Below are positions 1 through 7,242 of a DNA stretch of 16,483 bases, piece by piece. The notes beneath the pieces were generated by a model, which had not been told where the DNA came from, made no database searches, and saw nothing but the letters and a program-made list of their open reading frames with translations. How positions within the stretch are numbered: the first letter of the stretch is position 1; each line of letters begins with the position of its first letter. This DNA comes from Desulfobulbaceae bacterium UBA2775 (GTDB lineage Bacteria > Desulfobacterota > Desulfobulbia > Desulfobulbales > Desulfocapsaceae), in contig DEIL01000129.1 of NCBI GenBank assembly GCA_002352445.1, positions 6,806 to 23,288 on the forward strand, given 5' to 3'. Made by a program: the position numbers and the translations under genes.

Positions 1-155
1 CGACGTACCGTATGTACGCCGAAATAATAGGAAAATTGCACGCCTCCAATATGAATCTTTTTACTTATCCATCGAAACTGAGGTTTTTACGAACTTGTCA
101 TCTTTCATTAAACGATACAACCAGTGGCAATATCAGCCTTTCAGTTGAAGAATAA
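1..155 (+). other. possible 3' end of an upstream plus-strand gene (uncertain)
   Basis: Two plus-strand frames are open from the left edge: one stops with TGA at 146-148, the other with TAA at 153-155. A plausible terminator follows at 166-192, which fits a gene ending here. Neither short tail (about 48-50 residues) shows a motif I recognise, and the repeat end at 80-102 lies inside both, so coding is not established. No function can be given. Confidence 0.25.
56..102. repeat. repeat-element end with two half-sites
   Basis: GGTTTTTACGAACTTGTCATC (82-102) matches the right end of the element at 13433-13518 (TTTTTACGAATTTGTCATC). Just before it, CTTTTTACTTATCCATC (57-73) looks like a second, more diverged half-site in the same orientation. 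The hairpin core of the complete copies is not recognisable here, so this is a solo or degenerate end. Confidence 0.45.
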
Positions 156-165
156 AGTTGAATTT

Positions 166-192
166 ACCGTAATCCTTTCTGATTACGGTTTT
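166..192 (+). terminator. rho-independent terminator candidate
   Basis: A perfect 9-bp stem, ACCGTAATC (166-174) and GATTACGGT (181-189), has a 6-nt loop and is followed by TTTTCC and further T-rich sequence. The T-run lies only on the plus-strand side, so it would terminate transcription entering from the left edge of the window. Confidence 0.6.
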
Positions 193-286
193 CCTGATTT
201 TTTGACACAGGTGCATTATCGTCAAATAGGATTGGCAGGTGTATTCTCGTTCGCGGGTATCTGAAAAGATATTTATGAAATTTTTT

Positions 287-338
287 GGGATCCAGTACCA
301 CAACAAAGGGTTATGGCCCCCCCTGCGCGGGAATGACG
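287..338. repeat. fragment of a CGTCATTCCCGCG-type repeat
   Basis: CCTGCGCGGGAATGACG (322-338) is the exact 17-nt reverse complement of CGTCATTCCCGCGCAGG at 3298-3314, within the element after guaD. GGGATCCAGT at 287-296 resembles the other arm of this kind of palindromic repeat. The fragment lies 13 bases beyond the stop codon of the minus-strand deaminase gene, so here too a repeat sits at a gene's 3' end. Confidence 0.55.
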
Positions 339-351
339 CAAGTACGACACT

Positions 352-1698
352 TCAGGCTATTAACTCTCTGGCCAGGCTTGAATGTTCTGCAATAAGCTGC
401 CTCAAATCCAAACCCGGTATCTCCCCTGCTGTTACTACCCATTGTCCGGCGACCATAACATAGTCGGCCCGATGTGCTCCACACATCACCAATGCTGCCA
501 GGGGATCCCCCGTGCCGGAAAACCGCAGCTCATCCAACTTAAAAAGAGCCAGATCGGCCTGTTTACCGAGGGCTATTTCACCCAGATCGTCTCTGCCAAG
601 ACAATGGGCAGACCCCCGGGTACCCCAGCGTAATGCATCCAGGTGGTCAACTCTTCCGGCACCATACTTAAGACGCTGCAGGAGGAGTGCCTGACGAACT
701 TCCTGCATGAGATTTGAGCAGTCATTTGATGCTGAACCATCAACTCCCAGTCCAACCGGGCAACCGGCAGCTTCAAGATCCAGAGTGGAGCAGATACCTG
801 AAGCCAGAACCATATTGGAACTCGGGCAATGGCTGACTCCAACGCCCGCAGCGCCCAGTCGCCTGATTTCCTCAGGTTCAAACTGAATACCGTGTGCAAG
901 CCAGACATCACCTGCCAACCAACCCACCCGTTCTAGATAGTCAACAGGGCGCACGCCGAAAAGATCCAGACAGTAGCTGGTTTCGTCATGGGTCTCAGCA
1001 AGATGCGTATGCAGCCGGACTCCGTGACACCTGGCTAGACGGGCAGTCTCAGCCATTAATGACTCACTCACGGAAAAAGGAGAGCATGGTGCCAGGATCA
1101 CCTGTACCATTGCCCCGGGTTCAGGCTGATGATACTCTTTTATAAGCCGTTCACTGTCAGCTAAAATCACTTCATCACTTTGCACCACACTTTTGGGTGG
1201 CAACCCACCATCTTCCACGGAGAGGCTCATTGACCCACGGGTCAGGGCCACTCTTATACCTAATCTTTCCGCTTCTGCAATCTGCAGATCAATTGCGTGC
1301 TCCAGCCCGGCAGGAAAAACATAGTGATGGTCGGAAGCTGTAGTGCAGCCGGAAAGTAACAACTCGGCAAGCGCAAGCCGACTCGAGGTTTCAATATGCG
1401 CCGGACTCAATTTGGCCCAGATGGTATATAAGACCTTAAGCCAGTCGAAAAGTTCCTTGCCACAGGCAGCAGGCACGGCTCTTGTGAGGGTCTGATAAAA
1501 ATGATGGTGGGTATTGATAAGACCCGGCAGCACTACATGTTCACCTGCATCAAAAAGTGTATCCCATGGGATAGTGGGCTCTAACCCTTTCGGAACCAGT
1601 TCTACGATTTGTTTTTGATCTACGACAAGTCCACCCTGCGCATCCACACCATTCGGTGTATATATGGCAAGCGGGTTTTTTATCCATATGCTGCTCAT
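352..1698 (-). CDS. 8-oxoguanine deaminase (amidohydrolase)
   Basis: This is a metal-dependent amidohydrolase of 448 residues in the TRZ/ATZ/cytosine-deaminase group. By family it hydrolytically deaminates 8-oxoguanine to urate plus ammonia in the cytosol. The metal-site motifs are intact: PGLINTHHHFYQT with His64 and His66, HTHLAET with His232 and Glu235, His269 in WLAHG, HCPSSN with His290, and Asp320 in GLGVDGSASND. The triple-His NTHHHFYQTLTRA signature and the HCPSSN form favour 8-oxoguanine deaminase over the SsnA-type aminohydrolase of E. coli purine clusters, though substrate cannot be proven by eye. The start ATG is supported by AAGGAGT (1704-1710 on the complement). It diverges from guaD and shares a 258-bp intergenic region with it, which fits joint purine control. 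No truncation is seen. Confidence 0.85.
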   Translation of the reverse strand: MSSIWIKNPLAIYTPNGVDAQGGLVVDQKQIVELVPKGLEPTIPWDTLFDAGEHVVLPGLINTHHHFYQTLTRAVPAACGKELFDWLKVLYTIWAKLSPAHIETSSRLALAELLLSGCTTASDHHYVFPAGLEHAIDLQIAEAERLGIRVALTRGSMSLSVEDGGLPPKSVVQSDEVILADSERLIKEYHQPEPGAMVQVILAPCSPFSVSESLMAETARLARCHGVRLHTHLAETHDETSYCLDLFGVRPVDYLERVGWLAGDVWLAHGIQFEPEEIRRLGAAGVGVSHCPSSNMVLASGICSTLDLEAAGCPVGLGVDGSASNDCSNLMQEVRQALLLQRLKYGAGRVDHLDALRWGTRGSAHCLGRDDLGEIALGKQADLALFKLDELRFSGTGDPLAALVMCGAHRADYVMVAGQWVVTAGEIPGLDLRQLIAEHSSLARELIA

Positions 1699-1834
1699 CT
1701 ATGACTCCTTTATCTTCGTATTTTACTCTTGAACTTCTGTCATAAAAAACAAGTGATAAGCGTAGACTTCCAGAGCTTAAACCACAAACCACTGAACACC
1801 ACAACCATGAAATAGCAAAAATACTTTACTTATT

Positions 1835-1848
1835 CAACAAATTTATTG
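1835..1848. promoter_or_regulatory. near-palindromic AT-rich operator candidate
   Basis: CAACAAATTTATTG is a 14-mer inverted repeat with one mismatched pair (C4 opposite A11). It lies between the divergent 8-oxoguanine deaminase and guaD genes, upstream of a guaD promoter candidate. It could bind a regulator of both genes; AT-rich palindromes also arise by chance. Confidence 0.25.
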
Positions 1849-1867
1849 TTTTCTTTCAAATAATTTG

Positions 1868-1896
1868 TAGACAAGAGTTCCACTGTCGATTATATG
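1868..1896 (+). promoter_or_regulatory. sigma70-like promoter candidate for guaD
   Basis: TAGACA (1868-1873, one mismatch to the -35 consensus) and TATATG (1891-1896, two mismatches to the -10 consensus) are separated by exactly 17 bases. They point toward guaD and would leave a leader of about 50 bases. No start-site data are available, so this rests on sequence resemblance alone. Confidence 0.35.
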
Positions 1897-1956
1897 TACG
1901 CCAATACGAACAGATATAAAAGAAAAATTGATTGAAAGAACCGGGAGTACTTGATC

Positions 1957-3264
1957 GTGAACATCGACAAAGTGCAGATTTTTCGGGCAGAAATACTCCA
2001 TTTCCTGGCAGATCCTGCTGAAGTTGGAGACGATATCAGTTATGAGTATTTCTCCGACGGCCTGATGATAGTCAAATCCGGCCTGGTCGAGGCAGTAGGT
2101 CACGCCCAGGATTTGTTGGCCAGATTGCCAGCTGATGCATCTGTTACCCATTATCCGAATAGTCTGATCGTTCCGGGATTTATTGACTGTCATCTGCATT
2201 ATCCGCAAACTGAAATAATTGCCTCATATGGCGAACAACTGCTGGAATGGCTTGAGACCTATGTCTTTCCCACCGAACGTGAGTTTGGTGATCCCGACAA
2301 GGCCAGTGATGTCGCCGAGTTCTTTTTCGACGAATTAATGCGCAACGGCACAACCAGCGCCCTCGTATTCGGCACGGTTCATAAACAATCGGTGGACGCA
2401 TTTTTTTCAGCAGCCCAGACGCGCCGCCTGAGAATGATCTGTGGTAAGGTACTCATGGACCGTAACGCTCCTGACTATCTCACCGACACCCCGGAGAGCG
2501 GCTACCGTGAAAGCAAGGAACTGGCCGAACGCTGGCATGGTGTTGATCGGCTTCGCTATGCTGTTACTCCCCGGTTTGCACCTACCTGCAGCGACGCGCA
2601 ACTGGCCATGGCCGGGAAGCTGCTCACTGAATATCCTGATCTCTACCTGCACACTCACCTGGCTGAAAATAGCAGTGAAGTTGAATGGGTTAAAGAGTTA
2701 TTCCCGGATCGGTCCGGTTATCTGGATGTATATGCGCACCATGGTCTCTTAACCAAAAGAAGCATCTTTGCCCATTGCCTTCACCTGAACGACGATGATT
2801 TCCAACTGCTGCACAAAAGCGGTGCAGGCATAGCATTCTGCCCCACTTCCAACCTTTTTCTAGGCAGTGGCTTATTTAATCTGGCGAGAGCAGAAGAGCA
2901 AAAGGTAAAGGTGGGATTGGCAACCGATATCGGTGCCGGCACCAGTTTTTCACTACTGCAAACCATAAGCGATTTATACAAGACACAGCAGCTTCGCAAC
3001 CATCGACTTACCCCGTTCAAATCACTGTATCTCGCCACAATGGGCGGAGCACTCACTCTGGATCTAGACGATCTGATCGGCAACTTTGAGCCTGGCAAAG
3101 AGGCGGATTTTATTGTCCTTGACTACCATGCAACTCCACTGCTTGCCAGGCGCCTTAAGCGGTGTAAGAACCTGACTGAAAAGCTGTTCGCACTGCAAAT
3201 GCTGGGCGATGACAGGGTGGTTAAGAGTGTTCACATACTGGGAGAAGAAGCCTATAAAAGATGA
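1957..3264 (+). CDS. guaD: guanine deaminase
   Basis: It converts guanine to xanthine and ammonia in the cytosol, feeding the xanthine dehydrogenases downstream. The 435-residue product matches GuaD along its length: PGFIDCHLHYPQTE (metal ligands His79 and His81), SYGEQLLEWLETYVFPTE, the strongly conserved RNGTTSALVFGTVH block, HTHLAEN (His234, Glu237), FAHCLHL (His273), FCPTSNLFLGSGLFNL, and TDIGAGTSFS (Asp324). I chose the GTG at 1957 because GGGAG at 1943-1947 is then 9 bases upstream. The TTG at 1951 is in frame but would sit only 3 bases from that ribosome binding site. There is no upstream ATG in frame. The stop codon TGA (3262-3264) runs into a small repeat element whose first bases form part of it. 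Length and C-terminus agree with the family, so the gene appears intact. Confidence 0.93.
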   Translation: MNIDKVQIFRAEILHFLADPAEVGDDISYEYFSDGLMIVKSGLVEAVGHAQDLLARLPADASVTHYPNSLIVPGFIDCHLHYPQTEIIASYGEQLLEWLETYVFPTEREFGDPDKASDVAEFFFDELMRNGTTSALVFGTVHKQSVDAFFSAAQTRRLRMICGKVLMDRNAPDYLTDTPESGYRESKELAERWHGVDRLRYAVTPRFAPTCSDAQLAMAGKLLTEYPDLYLHTHLAENSSEVEWVKELFPDRSGYLDVYAHHGLLTKRSIFAHCLHLNDDDFQLLHKSGAGIAFCPTSNLFLGSGLFNLARAEEQKVKVGLATDIGAGTSFSLLQTISDLYKTQQLRNHRLTPFKSLYLATMGGALTLDLDDLIGNFEPGKEADFIVLDYHATPLLARRLKRCKNLTEKLFALQMLGDDRVVKSVHILGEEAYKR

Positions 3265-3351
3265 TGGCGTCGTAAAAACTCAAATTCTGCACCATCCCGT
3301 CATTCCCGCGCAGGTGGAATGACGAATCAGGGGACTTTTTACGAAACCATC
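3263..3351. repeat. 89-bp inverted-repeat element after guaD
   Basis: The ends GATGGCGTCGTAAAAACTC (3263-3281) and its counterpart ending at 3351 (reverse complement GATGGTTTCGTAAAAAGTC) match at 16 of 19 positions. Inside lies a perfect hairpin, CGTCATTCC (3298-3306) and GGAATGACG (3316-3324). This is MITE/REP-like structure. It starts within the guaD stop codon and has a close relative at 13433-13518. The hairpin could act as a transcript end or stabiliser, but no T-run follows it directly. Confidence 0.7.
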
Positions 3352-3401
3352 AAAGATGGTAACAACAAAAAATAATTTTCCGACAGAAAAAGGGGAAGAG
3401 T

Positions 3402-4985
3402 ATGAGTAAGACGTTTCATTATCCATTATTTTCGCGTAACGACCTTAGTGCTTTTTGGGCGTTGTTTACTGACAACTTAACCAACCTGATTGTTCTGAGC
3501 GGTATCTGTAAGTTTGTTTTTCACATGCCGGATGAAATCGTCTTTGGACGAATCGTACCCGGCGCTGCCGTTGCTATTTTACTTGGTGTTTGTGTTTACA
3601 CCTACCTTGCCCAACGTCTGGCCAAAAAAGAACAGCGATCTGATGTCACTGCGCTGCCCTATGGGATCAGTACTCCTGTCATGTTTGTCTACCTGTTCGG
3701 GGTCATCGGCCCCATCTACTGGGCCACAAACGATGCCGAACTTGCCTGGCAAATAGGGATAGGAGCAGGATTTATCGGTGGTATCGTAGCGGCCTTAGGG
3801 GCCCTCATTGGCCCTTTTCTCAAAAGAGTCACTCCCCGCGCCGGAATGCTCGGAACCCTTTGCGGTATAGCCCTGGTCTTCATCGGAGTAGTACCACTCA
3901 CCATGGTCTTCGAAGATCCGATCATAGGGTTTGTCTCCTTGACCATCGTCATGTGGGGATTAGTTGGCCGCTTCAAACTGCCCTTCAATTTGCCTGCCGG
4001 GCTTTTAGCGCTTGTGGCCGGCACTGTTATTGCTCTTATTCTTGGTAAAGCATCTATTAATTTTGAAGGAGTCGGCTTCTATCCCCCTATACCATATTTG
4101 GGCGATATGATTGTCGGTATCCAATATCTCTTTGCCCACCCTGAACTGTTCCTCGTCCTGATACCTGTTCAAATCTACAATTTTATTGAAACCATGAATA
4201 ATGTTGAATCTGCCGAAGCAGTGGGCGATAAATATCCGGTTTCAATTGCTATGTTAACCGATGGTTTCGGCACCATGCTGGGTGCCGTATGCGGTTCTCC
4301 TTTTCCGACAACTGTATATATAGGACATCCTGGCTATAAGCGTATTAATGCCCGCTGCGGATACGTTCTGGCGGTTGGAGTAGTATTTTTTCTTGCCGCA
4401 TGTTTTGGATTTCTAGCCTTTCTCAGCAATCTTGTGCCACTTGCGGCCACCGCCCCTATCCTGGTCTATGTGGCGATAATTATTATAAGCGAAACCGCAA
4501 GAACCTGTCCGAGTCGGCACGGCATGGCGATTGCCATTGCCATGATGCCCCATGTTTCAGCTTTTTTAATGATCAAATGGAACGGAATGCTGAATGCTCT
4601 CGGTAGTATTGGCGTTGAGAATATCCCTTCCATCACCGATCCCGAGCTGATTGCCGCTCTAGGACAACAGGGTGCACATGTAGTTGGCCATCAGATTCTC
4701 AGCCAGGGTGCGATAATAACCGGCCTGATGTGGGGTGCATTCCTGGCACACCTTATCGACGCCAAATTTAAAGAAGCCAGCGGATTTATGCTGGTATCTG
4801 CGGCTATGGCCAGCCTGGGGATTATTCACTCTGCAAGCCTCCACTGGCCCTCATTCAATGGTATAGTTGGCGGCTACCTGTTCGTCGGTCTGGGCATACT
4901 TTTTTACTCGATGTCAACCGAAGTCGAACGACTGCCAGACTCTGATGATTCATCCGAGATCCTTGAAGTAGAATTTTCAGATTAG
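3402..4985 (+). CDS. NCS2-family purine (xanthine/guanine/hypoxanthine-type) permease
   Basis: This is an inner-membrane nucleobase transporter of 527 residues with about 12-14 hydrophobic segments spread over the whole length. Features of the NCS2/AzgA-like branch are visible: the N-terminal FSRNDLSAFWALFTDNLTNL, the ALPYGISTPVMF loop, IETMNNVESAEAVGD in the middle, and CGSPFPTTVYIGHPGYKR in the region that shapes the substrate site in this family. The C-terminal 20 or so residues are acidic and presumably cytosolic. GGGGAAGAG directly upstream serves as the ribosome binding site. Placed after guaD and before the degradation genes, it most likely brings in guanine, xanthine or urate for catabolism, but the exact substrate cannot be read from sequence. 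It follows guaD by 137 bp containing the 3263-3351 repeat, and is followed by a strong hairpin. Confidence 0.85.
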   Translation: MSKTFHYPLFSRNDLSAFWALFTDNLTNLIVLSGICKFVFHMPDEIVFGRIVPGAAVAILLGVCVYTYLAQRLAKKEQRSDVTALPYGISTPVMFVYLFGVIGPIYWATNDAELAWQIGIGAGFIGGIVAALGALIGPFLKRVTPRAGMLGTLCGIALVFIGVVPLTMVFEDPIIGFVSLTIVMWGLVGRFKLPFNLPAGLLALVAGTVIALILGKASINFEGVGFYPPIPYLGDMIVGIQYLFAHPELFLVLIPVQIYNFIETMNNVESAEAVGDKYPVSIAMLTDGFGTMLGAVCGSPFPTTVYIGHPGYKRINARCGYVLAVGVVFFLAACFGFLAFLSNLVPLAATAPILVYVAIIIISETARTCPSRHGMAIAIAMMPHVSAFLMIKWNGMLNALGSIGVENIPSITDPELIAALGQQGAHVVGHQILSQGAIITGLMWGAFLAHLIDAKFKEASGFMLVSAAMASLGIIHSASLHWPSFNGIVGGYLFVGLGILFYSMSTEVERLPDSDDSSEILEVEFSD

Positions 4986-4995
4986 CATTAACTAC

Positions 4996-5030
4996 GAGGT
5001 TGTCCGAGAAATGCATTCTCGGACAGCCTC
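4996..5030. terminator. strong 15-bp hairpin after the permease gene
   Basis: GAGGTTGTCCGAGAA (4996-5010) pairs with TTCTCGGACAGCCTC (5016-5030) with a single G-U-type mismatch and a 5-nt loop. It starts 11 bases after the permease stop codon. No T-run follows on either strand, so it may end transcripts inefficiently, protect the mRNA 3' end, or be another repeat of this genome. Confidence 0.5.
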
Positions 5031-5033
5031 CTA

Positions 5034-5173
5034 GGAGTCTGTCCCAAAATAGCCTTTTTACCCTAACTTTTCGTTGCTCTCAAAATTTAATCCTCAACAT
5101 ATCACCGATGCCTGCGGTTAATTTTATCGAGCGCCTCTATTAGAGTAAAAAATCTCATCTATGGACAGACACT
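5034..5173. mobile_element. 140-bp MITE-like or insertion-sequence remnant
   Basis: Terminal inverted repeats GGAGTCTGTCC (5034-5044) and GGACAGACACT (5163-5173) match at 9 of 11 positions, including the shared core GTCTGTCC. On the minus strand a frame inside it ends with MLRIKF before a TGA, which resembles the last residues of a transposase followed by a terminal repeat. No transposase gene remains. An internally deleted insertion sequence is the simplest reading, and the family cannot be named from this. Confidence 0.45.
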
Positions 5174-5289
5174 AACTATCTGTAATAAAAATATATTTTG
5201 TTAAGTGGCTGACGCACATGACAATTTATTAGAAGCGTTATTAAAATTTATTTGTTGACATACAAAAAAGTTGTTATTAAGAGGAGAGT

Positions 5290-5943
5290 ATGGATCCAAA
5301 AAATTTTGAATTTCTAAAGAATCTGGCTAAAGGCATCATCAGTATATTCGGTGATCGATGTGAAGTTGTTATCCATGATTTCAGAGATTTAAAGAGATCA
5401 CTGGTTTACATTGAAGGCGATATCACCAAACGCCAACCCGGCTGCCCTCTCCCAGATACGCTGTACCGACTGCTGAAAGAGTTCGGCGATGATGCTCCTG
5501 ATAAATTCGGTTACAAAGGCACCACCAAAGACGGTAAAATCCTCAAATGCTCTACAACTATGGTGCGGGACGGCAAAGGCAAACTTGAAGGATGTCTCTG
5601 CATTAACTTCAACGTCACCGACTTCGCCTTTTTCTCGACAGCCTTTAACGACTTTACATTTAGCACCAGTAAAAGTGCCAAAAACAACAATAACAGTAAG
5701 GGAATCAATCAGGTCGGTACCATCAGTACCTTTGCCGAATCCATGGAATCGACAATTGACTTTGAAGTCAGTGAATACGGCAAGGTTCCTACCATGATGG
5801 ACAAGTCAGATAAACTGGCAGTCGTGCAGAGGCTGGACAAAGAAGGTGTCTTTATGATTAAAGGTTCTGTCGACTACATGGCCAGAGTCTTTGGATCCTC
5901 AAGATACACTATCTACAATTACCTCAAGCAAATTCGTACCTGA
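5290..5943 (+). CDS. YheO/DauR-like PAS-HTH transcriptional regulator
   Basis: This is a cytosolic DNA-binding regulator of 217 residues. Residues about 5-115 form a YheO-like PAS domain (IFGDRCEVVIHDFRDLKRS followed by GCLCINFNVTDF), which in this family is thought to sense a small ligand. Residues about 165-217 form the DauR-type helix-turn-helix domain, where KLAVVQRLDKEGVFMIKG and VFGSSRYTIYNYLKQI are the recognisable elements. An Asn/Ser-rich linker (SAKNNNNSKG) joins them. GAGGAGAG is immediately upstream of the ATG, and a TTGACA hexamer is at 5255-5260 without a convincing -10. It lies 19 bp before ygeX, so the two are probably co-transcribed and it likely controls this purine cluster. 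The ligand and direction of control are unknown. E. coli's comparable cluster instead carries the unrelated sigma54 activator YgeV. Confidence 0.85.
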   Translation: MDPKNFEFLKNLAKGIISIFGDRCEVVIHDFRDLKRSLVYIEGDITKRQPGCPLPDTLYRLLKEFGDDAPDKFGYKGTTKDGKILKCSTTMVRDGKGKLEGCLCINFNVTDFAFFSTAFNDFTFSTSKSAKNNNNSKGINQVGTISTFAESMESTIDFEVSEYGKVPTMMDKSDKLAVVQRLDKEGVFMIKGSVDYMARVFGSSRYTIYNYLKQIRT

Positions 5944-5962
5944 AAAAAAAAGAGAAACTCAG

Positions 5963-7180
5963 ATGATACAGAAAATCCCAACCCACAATTTGAAATACCT
6001 GGTGCAGTCCCCTCCTGGAGGAGCCGCTCCAAAAAATTTCTCTGACGATATTGCCCAAAAAGTTTTGACGTTTCATAGTAAGCTGCCGAGTTATAGACCG
6101 ACGGCTCTTGTCCGTCTGGATGAATTGGCGCGGGCCTGGGGACTTAGGGATATATTTGTAAAAGACGAATCTACCCGTTTCAAACTCAAAGCTTTTAAGG
6201 TTCTCGGAGGCAGCTATGCCGTGGCACGGCTTATGTGCAACAAACTTGGTAAAAAAGTTGAGGAAGTAGATTTTGACTATCTGAAAAGCGAAAAAGTTCG
6301 CAAGAAAATCGGCCGGATGACCCTTACCTCGGCAACCGACGGTAATCACGGCAGAGGGATTGCCTGGGCCGCAGAAAAACTTGGTCTGAAAGCAGTAATT
6401 TATATGCCAAAGGGTGCAGCCGACTCAAGAGTGGAAAACATCAAAGGACATGGCGCCACCGTGGTGGAGACTGACCTCAATTACGATGATGCTGTACGGT
6501 TATGCTGCGAAAAAGCTGATAAAAACGGCTGGCATATGGTTCAGGATACCGCCTGGGAAGGTTACAGTGACATACCCCTTTGGATTATGCAGGGCTATAT
6601 GACAATGTGTTCAGAAGCGGTGGATCAGATGGTCCAGCGAAGAACTCTTCCCAGCCATGTTTTTATCCAGGCGGGTGTGGGGGCCCTTGCCGGGGCAGTA
6701 ATCGGCTATTTAATCAATAGATTTCAGGATAATCCACCCAAATTCATAATAATGGAACCCGGCAGTGCCGCCTGTGTTTTCACCTCAGCTGCAGCCGGAG
6801 ATGGCAAAACCCATGCGGTAACCGGTGATCATGAGACAATCATGGCCGGTCTCGCCTGCGGGGAGGTCAACCCCCTTTCCTGGGATATACTCCGAAATTT
6901 TACTGACTGCTATGTGAGCTGCGAAAATCATGTTGCCGCAAACGGCATGCGCATCCTCGCCAATCCCCTGGCTGGTGACGCTGTGGTCGAGGCTGGTGAA
7001 TCCGGCTCAGTGGGCATTGGTCTCCTCGACCTTATAACCAACAACAATAATTTTGAGAAATTTAAAAAAGCCCTTAAAATCGATGCCGATTCCACCGCTC
7101 TGATTTTTAATACCGAAGGGGCTACTGATCCCGTGAACTATCAGGATATTCTCTGGCATGGGAAATACCCGTCTCCGTAA
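5963..7180 (+). CDS. ygeX: diaminopropionate ammonia-lyase
   Basis: This PLP-dependent fold-type II enzyme converts 2,3-diaminopropionate to pyruvate and two ammonia. The 405-residue product is close to the family length of about 400. The PLP lysine is Lys79 in FKLKAFKVLGG. TSATDGNHGRGIAWAA is the substrate/PLP phosphate-side Asn-His motif, followed by AVIYMPKGAADSRVENIKGHGA, VQDTAWEGY, and a glycine-rich QAGVGALAGAVIGY stretch that binds the cofactor phosphate. FNTEGATDP closes the domain. I start it at the ATG at 5963 rather than the in-frame ATG at 5891, which lies inside the regulator gene and would add 24 residues unlike the family. The AAAGAGAAA upstream is a modest ribosome binding site. 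In purine-degrading anaerobes this lyase supplies the final pyruvate from the opened purine skeleton. Confidence 0.93.
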   Translation: MIQKIPTHNLKYLVQSPPGGAAPKNFSDDIAQKVLTFHSKLPSYRPTALVRLDELARAWGLRDIFVKDESTRFKLKAFKVLGGSYAVARLMCNKLGKKVEEVDFDYLKSEKVRKKIGRMTLTSATDGNHGRGIAWAAEKLGLKAVIYMPKGAADSRVENIKGHGATVVETDLNYDDAVRLCCEKADKNGWHMVQDTAWEGYSDIPLWIMQGYMTMCSEAVDQMVQRRTLPSHVFIQAGVGALAGAVIGYLINRFQDNPPKFIIMEPGSAACVFTSAAAGDGKTHAVTGDHETIMAGLACGEVNPLSWDILRNFTDCYVSCENHVAANGMRILANPLAGDAVVEAGESGSVGIGLLDLITNNNNFEKFKKALKIDADSTALIFNTEGATDPVNYQDILWHGKYPSP

Positions 7181-7242
7181 ATAGGTCTTGCTTCGTAAAA
7201 TGCAGATTCCAGACTAATCGAACTTTTATTCAGGAAAAAATC

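Noticed and set aside
239..463. Plus-strand open frame of 74 codons
   Set aside because: It runs through the repeat fragment at 287-338 and antisense into the 8-oxoguanine deaminase gene; no domain is visible.
352..1698. Calling the minus-strand amidohydrolase SsnA
   Set aside because: SsnA is a related enzyme of the E. coli cluster, but the NTHHHFYQTLTRA and HCPSSNMVLASG motifs look like 8-oxoguanine deaminase.
1951..1956. TTG as the guaD start codon
   Set aside because: It is only 3 bases after GGGAG; the GTG at 1957 has a better spacing of 9 bases. The difference is two residues and cannot be settled by eye.
1843..2208. Minus-strand open frame of 121 codons across the guaD start
   Set aside because: It overlaps a strongly supported gene, shows no recognisable motif and has no good ribosome binding site.
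5941..5952. A9 run after the regulator stop as a programmed frameshift joining the regulator and ygeX
   Set aside because: Both proteins have family-typical ends, the run comes after the stop codon, and separate starts are available.
5891..5962. Upstream in-frame ATG giving ygeX 24 extra N-terminal residues
   Set aside because: It lies inside the regulator gene, has no ribosome binding site, and the extra residues do not fit the family; the ATG at 5963 gives the usual length.
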